From contig JALOUA010000001.1 in the NCBI GenBank assembly GCA_025457625.1, positions 1 to 43,386 of the forward strand: DNA of 43,386 nt. Reading direction: 5' to 3'. The notes under the pieces are model-generated. The model saw only the letters and a list, made by a program, of their open reading frames with translations. It searched no databases and was not told the DNA's origin. The position numbers and the translations under genes are program-made. Positions 35,008 to 41,614 of this stretch are shown here, piece after piece. The DNA comes from Akkermansiaceae bacterium (lineage in GTDB: Bacteria; Verrucomicrobiota; Verrucomicrobiia; Verrucomicrobiales; Akkermansiaceae). Positions within the stretch are counted from its first letter, which is position 1; every line of letters starts with the position of its first letter.

Positions 35008-35121
35008 AACCGCGAATGAACGCGAATGGACGCGAATCAATTTCCAGTCTCCAAGGTTTTGATAATTCAGTCAGGACGCCACATTCACATATCATTCCAA
35101 AATTCGCGTCCATTCGCGGTT
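35008..35121. mobile_element. Short AACC-tipped element without gene (MITE-like relative of 33273 element)
   Basis: The left array (35008-35037) starts AACCGCGAATGAACGCG and continues with GAATGGACGCGAAT. The right array (35102-35121) reads ATTCGCGTCCATTCGCGGTT, the exact inverse of the tip. The 64-base core is AT-rich and non-coding. The word is the same as in the GxxExxY element, so this looks like an internally deleted or non-autonomous version. It begins 7 bases after the purA stop and ends 17 bases before the uppS ATG. Confidence 0.65.
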
Positions 35122-35138
35122 GAAATGAATTTCCGCCC

Positions 35139-35849
35139 ATGCCCGACTTCCCCGACATTCCCCGCCACATCGCCGTGATCATGGACGGCAACGGCCGCTG
35201 GGCCAAGGAGCGCGGACTGCCGCGCCGCGAAGGCCACCGCGCCGGCGCCGAATCCGTGCGGGAAGTGACCGACACCTGCATCGACCTCGGTGTGGAGTAT
35301 CTCACCCTGTATGCCTTCTCCTCGGAAAACTGGAACCGCCCGCAAGCCGAAATCAAGGCCTTGATGGAACTGCTCGACCGCTTTCTATCAGAAAAAGCCA
35401 AGGACCTCAAAAAGCAGGACATCCGGCTGCTGGCGATCGGCCAGCTCGACCGGCTGCCGGAGAAGACCCGCAAGCTGTTGGAGCGACTTTCCGCCGAGAC
35501 CGCGCACCACAAGGCGCTCACGCTGGTGCTGGCGCTGTCCTACGGCGCGCGCGAGGAAATCGTCAGCGCCGCGCGCGCGCTGGCGGCCGATGCCGCCGCC
35601 GGCAGGCTCAAGCCGGAGGAAATCGACTGCACGGTCTTTGCATCGCGCCTGCAGACGGCGGGCATACCGGACCCGGACCTGCTGGTCCGCACCTCCGGCG
35701 AGATGCGCGTTTCCAACTTCCTGCTCTGGCAGATCAGTTATGCCGAGATCGTGATCGTGAAGAAATTCTGGCCGGACTTCCGCCGCAACGACCTGACCGA
35801 AGCGGTTAACGAATACCAGCGCCGTCACCGCCGTTTCGGCGCGCTCTGA
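35139..35849 (+). CDS. uppS: Isoprenyl transferase (undecaprenyl diphosphate synthase)
   Basis: This 236-residue cis-prenyltransferase makes the C55 lipid carrier for peptidoglycan and surface glycans. The signature HIAVIMDGNGRWAKERGLPR includes the catalytic Asp; GHRAGAESVREV, YLTLYAFSSENWNRP and the C-terminal DLLVRTSGEMRVSNFLLWQ are all present. Length is normal (about 230-255). It is the last gene of the carA-purA-uppS direction and is followed 39 bases later by a long perfect hairpin. Confidence 0.95.
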   Translation: MPDFPDIPRHIAVIMDGNGRWAKERGLPRREGHRAGAESVREVTDTCIDLGVEYLTLYAFSSENWNRPQAEIKALMELLDRFLSEKAKDLKKQDIRLLAIGQLDRLPEKTRKLLERLSAETAHHKALTLVLALSYGAREEIVSAARALAADAAAGRLKPEEIDCTVFASRLQTAGIPDPDLLVRTSGEMRVSNFLLWQISYAEIVIVKKFWPDFRRNDLTEAVNEYQRRHRRFGAL

Positions 35850-35888
35850 TATACCATTACATTTCCGGTTTGGACTACAGGCCGAAGG

Positions 35889-35974
35889 AACCACTGAAGC
35901 ACTGAGAACCGCTGAGAGCACTGATTTTTTATTTCTTTTCAGTGGATTCAGCGGTTCTCAGTGCTTCAGTGGTT
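35889..35974. repeat. Long perfect hairpin, CACTGAAG word family, possible terminator
   Basis: The arms at 35889-35915 and 35948-35974 are exact 27-base inverted copies starting AACCACTGAAGCACTGAG. A further CACTGA/TCAGTG pair extends the stem inward around a T-rich loop. It is tipped AACC...GGTT like the other elements but uses a different word. It lies between convergent uppS and the Gfo/Idh/MocA gene, 39 bases after one stop and 56 from the other, so it could serve as a two-way terminator. Confidence 0.8.
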
Positions 35975-36030
35975 GAATTCACCAACCTGATAAAATGGGA
36001 TCCATGGTTAGAATCCGGATTTTACCGGGA

Positions 36031-37383
36031 TCAACCTTGCAACGCAAATCCATCACGGTACTCACGGCCCAGCATGGCCGTCGCGGCGGGGTCACCGATG
36101 ATTTCCTCGGTGGCGGGGTTCCATTTGATTTTGCGGCCGAGTTTCATCGCGATGTGATGGAGCACGCTGACCGTGTTGGAGCGATGGCCGACTTCGACCG
36201 GCGCGACGGGATCCTTGCCGCTGCGCAGGCAGTCGAGGAAATTGCCGATGTGGTTGGGTGAAGTGGCGAGTTCGATGCCGCCCTCCGGCTTTTCCCTCAG
36301 CAACGCGGGATCGCTCGCCTCGAATTTGCCGCGCTCCACGTAAAGCCATCCGTCGCTGCCGATGAAGCGGGTGGAACCTTCCTTGCCCGTGCCCGATTTC
36401 ATCACCACGCCATTCGCGTAAAGCGCCTCGCCGTGGTAGCGGGTGTGCACGTCGAACAGGCCGCGATCGGGAAACTCGCCGTGGGCGGAAATTTCGACCG
36501 GACCCGAATCAAAGTCCGTGCCCAAGCCCCACTGCGCGATGTCATAAGTGTGCGCGCCCCAGCCGGTGATCATGCCGCGGCAATACTTCTCGATCTGCAG
36601 CCAGCCCGGACGGCTGGAAAGATGTTCGTCGTTTTGCGGATGCACCCGGTCCTCGGTGTAGGGCTCGTCGGTCGTCGGACCCATCCAGCGCAGGTAGTCA
36701 AGATCGTCGGGCACGGGCATCGGCGCGGCGTTGCCAATGCCGTCATCCGGCGGATTGCTTACTTCGATCCCGCGGACGGTGCCGATGCGGCCGTTGCGCA
36801 CCAGCCAGCACACGCGGTGGAAATACGTCGAACTGCGCTGCTGCGATCCCGTTTGCAGGACGACCCCGTGCTTGCGGACGGCCTTCACCAGCGCGCGGCC
36901 CTCCCTGATGGTATAAGTCAGCGGTTTTTCGAGATAAATCCCCTTGCCCGCGCGCGCCGCGTCCATGGCGATGAACGCATGCGAGAAATCCGGCGTGCAG
37001 ATGATGACGCCATCGATGTCCTCACGGCCTAACAACTCGCGGTGGTCGTGATGGAGGCGGACTTCACCGGCTGCATCCCCGTGCAGTTCGCGGCTGCGGT
37101 TTTCCACCATGGCTTTGGCGATGCGGCCGCGCTTGCGGTCCGCATCGCACACGGCGACCACCCGCGAGCCGTGTTTCGATCCGAGTCCGACAGCGCTGAG
37201 CATGTTGCCCGAGCCCATGCGGCCGGTGCCGATGCAGCCGATGCGCAGCAGCTTGCTGGGCGCCTCCGCGCCCAAAAGCCGTGCGGGAATGAACATCGGG
37301 GCCACCCCGGCGGCAAGCAACGCGCCAAGAAAACCACGGCGGCCGCAATCAGCGGGCTGAGCATCTGAATGAGTGGGATTCAT
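36031..37383 (-). CDS. Tat-exported Gfo/Idh/MocA family oxidoreductase
   Basis: This 450-residue protein starts at ATG 37383 and has a twin-arginine signal (CGRRGFLGALLAAGVAPMF). A Rossmann domain follows with IGCIGTGRMGSGNML and VVAVCDADRKRG, then IICTPDFSHAFIAMDA and EKPLTYTIREGRALV, which contains the catalytic Lys of the EKP motif. A C-terminal substrate domain includes GMITGWGAHTYDIAQWGLG. Family members act on sugars or inositols with NAD(P); Verrucomicrobia and Planctomycetes carry many Tat-exported copies. The substrate is unknown. The frame is open upstream to 37482, but the extra residues are not signal-like. It is convergent with uppS. Confidence 0.9.
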   Translation of the reverse strand: MNPTHSDAQPADCGRRGFLGALLAAGVAPMFIPARLLGAEAPSKLLRIGCIGTGRMGSGNMLSAVGLGSKHGSRVVAVCDADRKRGRIAKAMVENRSRELHGDAAGEVRLHHDHRELLGREDIDGVIICTPDFSHAFIAMDAARAGKGIYLEKPLTYTIREGRALVKAVRKHGVVLQTGSQQRSSTYFHRVCWLVRNGRIGTVRGIEVSNPPDDGIGNAAPMPVPDDLDYLRWMGPTTDEPYTEDRVHPQNDEHLSSRPGWLQIEKYCRGMITGWGAHTYDIAQWGLGTDFDSGPVEISAHGEFPDRGLFDVHTRYHGEALYANGVVMKSGTGKEGSTRFIGSDGWLYVERGKFEASDPALLREKPEGGIELATSPNHIGNFLDCLRSGKDPVAPVEVGHRSNTVSVLHHIAMKLGRKIKWNPATEEIIGDPAATAMLGREYRDGFALQG

Positions 37384-37590
37384 GATTTTTCGGCCAGTAA
37401 ATACGTGGCAGGCGGGGCGGATCTTGCGCGACACGACGCAAGAAATGTCGCCAATCCATCCATGACAACCCATTTTACACATCCGTCATCTCATGGCCGC
37501 AACTGTGAGGCAGGCTTGATCTGGTTTCGAACGATACTGGATTGCCTCTCGGGTCTGTGCACTGGCCGTGCCTGGCCATGGGGCACGTTG

Positions 37591-40314
37591 TCACTCCACC
37601 TCGATCCGGAAAAACGCGGCGGCGTCGGTAGAGGGGAATTCGAGTTCCACATCGCCCTGCGGGTTGATCGAAACGGCGGAACCCGGCGGCGCGGGAAAAT
37701 CGAGGAAGTTGGTGAGATCCGTGGATTTTTTCCAATCCATCGTCAGCTTGAATTTGCCGGTACCTGGATCGCGGGAGATGAGAGGGGTGCCGCTTTTGAG
37801 CGCCCGCAGTTGCGTGGGCGAGTAGTAGCCCGCCACGTTCGCGTTTGCTTTGTAGATGTCCACCAAGCCGGGCTGGGCGGAGTTCCAGATGAAGCCCAAA
37901 TCCCTCATGTTGTATTCCGCCACGTCATTCAATCCGTCCAGATCCGTATCATCGTTCACCGAAAGCGCTTGCCCCATCAGCGTGATGTCGAAGGGATTTT
38001 CGTTGGCATCGTCACTCGCGATGTGGATCGCGGCGGTTTTCTCTCCGCTGGTAGCTGGATTGAATTGCACGGTGAACGTGGTGGTTCCCGCTGGCCCGGC
38101 TACGGGTGCTGTGGGTGCCGCCGTCACCGTGTACGCAGCCTGATCCGTGCCGCTCTTGGTGATCGTCAGGCCGTTGAGAATTCCCGGGCCGGTGTTCTTG
38201 ATGGTGAACAACAGACTTACCGGGCTACCCAGCACCATCGTCCCGAATGACTTCGTTCCACCATTGGAAACATCCGTCAGCAGCGGTTGCTCGACCGCGA
38301 TCTCCGGGTTGAGCAAGGTCAGTGTGAGATCGTTGCCATCTCCGCCCGCGTAGTTGGCGACAAACAGGAAATCCCGTCCGCCGTAGCTCGTGGCAATCGT
38401 GCCGCCATCGGCAAGGTTGGTGAAAACACCATCGATGGGATTCGCGGAGGTATTGCTCACCAGGGTGAGCACCTGGCCCGGTGTGGGGTCAAACTCCAGC
38501 GTCATTGGCCCGACGCTCTGGCCGGTGGCTGTGAAGCCGTTCAAAGTCAGCGGGACCGCCGAGGCGTCCGGGAATTGCAGCGGCACCAGCGTGTCGTCGT
38601 TCGTGATCGTCCCCGTGACCGTGGCGGTTCCTGCCACGCCGTAGCCGGAACCGGGGCTCACCGTCAGGCTCACTGTCTCATGCAGCTCCAGGGTGGAATC
38701 CGCCACGGGATCGACCGCGACCACGGCCGCAGCCGAACCGATAGCGAAGGTGACCGTGCCGTTTGTGGCGGAAAACGCTGTCGCCCCGTTCTGCGTGTAG
38801 TCCGCAGCGAACGCCGCCGTGCCGCCGACGCTGAAGTTCACGCTCAGCGCCTCCGCCAGCGGGCCGACGCGGCTGAAGGTGAAATCCAGCGTGCCCGGCG
38901 CGTCTTCGGCCATGCTGGACGGCGCCACCGCCACGGAAACCTCGGCGTCATCATTGAGTATCGCGCCCACTGCACTGGCCGGCTCACCGACCTGATAGCC
39001 ACTGCCGGTCAAAACCGTCAATTGCACCATCTCGTCCAGCTCCAGCACCGGATCCGACGTCGGATCGACGGTGACCACTGCCGTCGCCGATCCGGCGGCG
39101 AAGGTGACGCTGCCCGCCCCGTCGGAAGCGAACGCGTCCGCTCCTCCCACACTGAAGTCCGTGGCGGCGTCCGCCGTGCCGGTGGCGGAGAAATTGACCG
39201 TCAAAGGATAGGTCGCCGGACCGGTGCGGGCGAATGTGTAGGTGAGATTTCCCTGATCATCTTCGCTCACCGCCTGTGGGGTGACGGAAACCGTCACGAT
39301 CTGGGACGGCGGCAGTCCGACGCCTGAAAGCGGAATCACAAGCGGATTCCGGCTCGCATCGTTGCTGGTGATCGTTAGATTGGCATTGCGGAGTCCCGCA
39401 ACGGTTGGAGCGAAGCGCAGTGTGAAGGTGGTCGCACCACCAGGCGCAACCGCCGCCGCCGTGGCAGTCGTGTCGAGCAGGAATTCCCCGTCTCCCGGAG
39501 CATTCACCTGCAGCGCGAGCGTCGTCAGGTTAGCATCTCCAAGATTGCGGATGGTGAAAACAGCCGCGGCGCTGCTGCCGCCCAATTCCACCGCGCCGAA
39601 ATCCGCGCTACCGTTGTCGCCGGGAAGCACGAGCCCGGCCGGCGGCTCGACGACGAGCTCGGGGGCTGGTACGATCTGCGCAAGGCTGTAGGCCGGCCGC
39701 GCCGTGGATGACAACGCGGTGGGCACCGCCGTGAAACGCGAACCTGATCCGACGATTACCACGCTTCCCGCCGAGGTGCCGACGGTGACCAACTTCGGCA
39801 AAGCGCTTTCATCGTCGGCAGCTTGGAAAGTGGCTCCGGTCTTGAGGATCGCGACCTCCGTCGCCGCAGCCAGGCTGCCGCCCTTGGCAATGACCACATA
39901 AACCGGTTTGTTCTCCAACGGAGTCCCCGCTACCGTTTGGGTTCCCTGATAGGAAAATGTGCCCCGCCGTGCGAGCGGCGGCGTGGAGGCCTCAAGTCCC
40001 ACCGGGTTTCCAAACCCGGTGAATTCCGCCATCAGAGCGGCATAGCGCTGGGTTCCGATCAAGGTGGATGCTCCCGCCAGCAAGGAGGCAGGTTCGCTTG
40101 AAAAGGTGCCAACCGCAACCAGCACGGGGTCGCTTCCTGTCAGCGACGCACCGCTGTTGGCAACGATCGGGTTGGAATCAAATCCCTTGGAATTCGATAG
40201 CAGAAGCGCGCCTGCATCGGCGATCATGGTCATCGCGCTGATGGCCAGCAGGAGAAATTTGGCAAAATATTTCATGGCGGACACGGTGTTGGAGTTGCGG
40301 AGGGGCTTCAGCAT
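37591..40314 (-). CDS. Secreted Calx-beta / choice-of-anchor D protein
   Basis: This 907-residue protein has a signal peptide around MKYFAKFLLLAISAMTMIADAGA. Domains in order: an unassigned region to ~215; choice-of-anchor D (~218-335, PLVIPLSGVG end); two Calx-beta domains (~336-455 and ~455-570, each with an ED...TYTF or LDFTF strand and ending NDD); a GND domain (~575-660, FLFVANYAGGDGNDLTL); a second choice-of-anchor D (~665-775); an acidic DDTDLDGLNDVAEYN calcium-type loop; and a C-terminal region ending AAFFRIEVE. It is probably extracellular or surface-attached. The ATG at 40314 directly follows the upstream stop (TAAATG), suggesting coupling; an internal ATG at 40275 gives a shorter, cleaner signal peptide. 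Confidence 0.85.
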   Translation of the reverse strand: MLKPLRNSNTVSAMKYFAKFLLLAISAMTMIADAGALLLSNSKGFDSNPIVANSGASLTGSDPVLVAVGTFSSEPASLLAGASTLIGTQRYAALMAEFTGFGNPVGLEASTPPLARRGTFSYQGTQTVAGTPLENKPVYVVIAKGGSLAAATEVAILKTGATFQAADDESALPKLVTVGTSAGSVVIVGSGSRFTAVPTALSSTARPAYSLAQIVPAPELVVEPPAGLVLPGDNGSADFGAVELGGSSAAAVFTIRNLGDANLTTLALQVNAPGDGEFLLDTTATAAAVAPGGATTFTLRFAPTVAGLRNANLTITSNDASRNPLVIPLSGVGLPPSQIVTVSVTPQAVSEDDQGNLTYTFARTGPATYPLTVNFSATGTADAATDFSVGGADAFASDGAGSVTFAAGSATAVVTVDPTSDPVLELDEMVQLTVLTGSGYQVGEPASAVGAILNDDAEVSVAVAPSSMAEDAPGTLDFTFSRVGPLAEALSVNFSVGGTAAFAADYTQNGATAFSATNGTVTFAIGSAAAVVAVDPVADSTLELHETVSLTVSPGSGYGVAGTATVTGTITNDDTLVPLQFPDASAVPLTLNGFTATGQSVGPMTLEFDPTPGQVLTLVSNTSANPIDGVFTNLADGGTIATSYGGRDFLFVANYAGGDGNDLTLTLLNPEIAVEQPLLTDVSNGGTKSFGTMVLGSPVSLLFTIKNTGPGILNGLTITKSGTDQAAYTVTAAPTAPVAGPAGTTTFTVQFNPATSGEKTAAIHIASDDANENPFDITLMGQALSVNDDTDLDGLNDVAEYNMRDLGFIWNSAQPGLVDIYKANANVAGYYSPTQLRALKSGTPLISRDPGTGKFKLTMDWKKSTDLTNFLDFPAPPGSAVSINPQGDVELEFPSTDAAAFFRIEVE

Positions 40315-41364
40315 TTATAGGTCCTGATAGAAACCAGGCGGAGTCATCAGCGCCTCATAGGGCTGGGCCGCGCGGCGATGGATGACGAAGCCCGAACTCA
40401 TCGGTACCGCCGACTGGTCGGTGTTCGCCCCACCGGGCGGCGGATCGGCCAGCCGCCAGCCTGAAGTCAGTGGTGGCGATCCGTCCGCAACGAAGTAGCG
40501 GCGGAACTCCCCGGTGGTCTCGTCTTGCAGCACGACGATATCCGCGGTGGCGGCCGTGCCCGGCTGCAACGAGGCCGCCAAGCTCGACTCTCCCAAGGTC
40601 ATCCCGTAAGGATAGACCATGCTGCAGAAGTTGAAGGTTTCTGCGACGCTGAGGCGGGTGTTCTCAAGTTTGACCTGACCCTCGACGACCAGGGTGAAAT
40701 CGGAGTTCTCCCGGCGCAGGAAGATGAAACCCCGCGGGTAATACAGCAACGGGTCCTGCCGGGCCTGCCCCGTGTCGGCATCGACCCAGGTATTGAAGTT
40801 CTCAGGGTGGGCAGGGTCCATGTGGGTGGATACGAAGAATTTCTTGAACCCGCCTGAGCCGTCCGGAATCAACAGCAGGTCGGCATGATCAGGGTTGAAA
40901 TCCGCAGTGCCAAGGACCTCGATTGGATTGATGAGTCCTTCGGGGTCGCTTGGATCCAACTTGGAAAGGCTCGTCATGGGAAGAACGCGGTACCCGACAT
41001 TGCTCTGGTCTGGCAGGAATTCCGCCAGCGTCAGTGTTTGGCTAGCGGCACCGATGATCGGGATCACCTTGCCGTCCGAAACCCCGCCATCTAATTCGAG
41101 CAGATAGGACCCCGAGCCGGGAACCGTATCAAAATTTCTATCGATATCGGTAAGCGTGGTGCCGGAAATCGTTTCCGCCACTCCCGCATGAGTGGTTGGT
41201 CGGTGCAGGGTCAGACCGAGCAAGTTGGTCTTGCCGGCGAGGGCGGTCAGTGTGACATAGCCAACCGGGCGAGTGTATGCCGGTTCTGCCGCAACATGCC
41301 CGGCACCGCCGACGGCCAGAGCACATGTGGCGACGAGGGGAGGAAGCAAGGCGCTGCGCTTCAT
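40315..41364 (-). CDS. Secreted protein resembling the verrucomicrobial TIGR02597 family
   Basis: From the ATG at 41364 the protein has 349 residues and a good signal peptide (MKRSALLPPLVATCALAVGG, cleavage near VAAEPAY). The mature start PVGYVTLTALAGKTNLLGLTL, a variable middle with SGSYLLELDG and ADLLLIPDGSGGFKKFFVS, and the end SSGFVIHRR resemble proteins I recall as TIGR02597, whose function is unknown. An in-frame start at 41475 would add 37 residues rich in Ala, Pro and Arg and spoil the signal peptide. It lies between two other secreted-protein genes in the same direction, and its stop abuts the next start. Confidence 0.7.
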   Translation of the reverse strand: MKRSALLPPLVATCALAVGGAGHVAAEPAYTRPVGYVTLTALAGKTNLLGLTLHRPTTHAGVAETISGTTLTDIDRNFDTVPGSGSYLLELDGGVSDGKVIPIIGAASQTLTLAEFLPDQSNVGYRVLPMTSLSKLDPSDPEGLINPIEVLGTADFNPDHADLLLIPDGSGGFKKFFVSTHMDPAHPENFNTWVDADTGQARQDPLLYYPRGFIFLRRENSDFTLVVEGQVKLENTRLSVAETFNFCSMVYPYGMTLGESSLAASLQPGTAATADIVVLQDETTGEFRRYFVADGSPPLTSGWRLADPPPGGANTDQSAVPMSSGFVIHRRAAQPYEALMTPPGFYQDL

Positions 41365-41614
41365 CGGCTGTCTCGCGGCAGGACGGCCCGCGGCAGAGGC
41401 CGGCGGAACACTGCTGCGGTTGGAGGCGCCAAGTCTCTCCGGTTTGGAGCCGTTGATATCAGTGGGGATGTGCATGGCTGTTAGGTGGTTTCAAATGAAG
41501 GCCGTCGGAAGAACCGGTGGCCGGACAAGGGGACTCGCCGCGGATGAGAAGACGGTCGGGATGAGGGATGGGAAGTTCATGGGATGAGATGTCTGCCAGA
41601 TCATCGGTAATTTC
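41365..41614. other. 250-base gap between FG-GAP gene and TIGR02597-like gene
   Basis: No gene is visible. The first part could encode an N-terminal extension of the downstream gene. The rest may hold its promoter. No hairpin terminator was recognised after the FG-GAP gene stop. Confidence 0.35.

Noticed and set aside
17127-35974. Short iterated words considered as CRISPR repeats or REP/RAYT elements.
   Set aside because: Words are only 8-10 bases with no spacers, and no RAYT (Y1 transposase) gene is present. The layout differs from both classes.
38287-39327. A 346-residue plus-strand frame, plus one at 37369-38250.
   Set aside because: Both are antisense to the Calx-beta gene, whose own frame shows complete domains.
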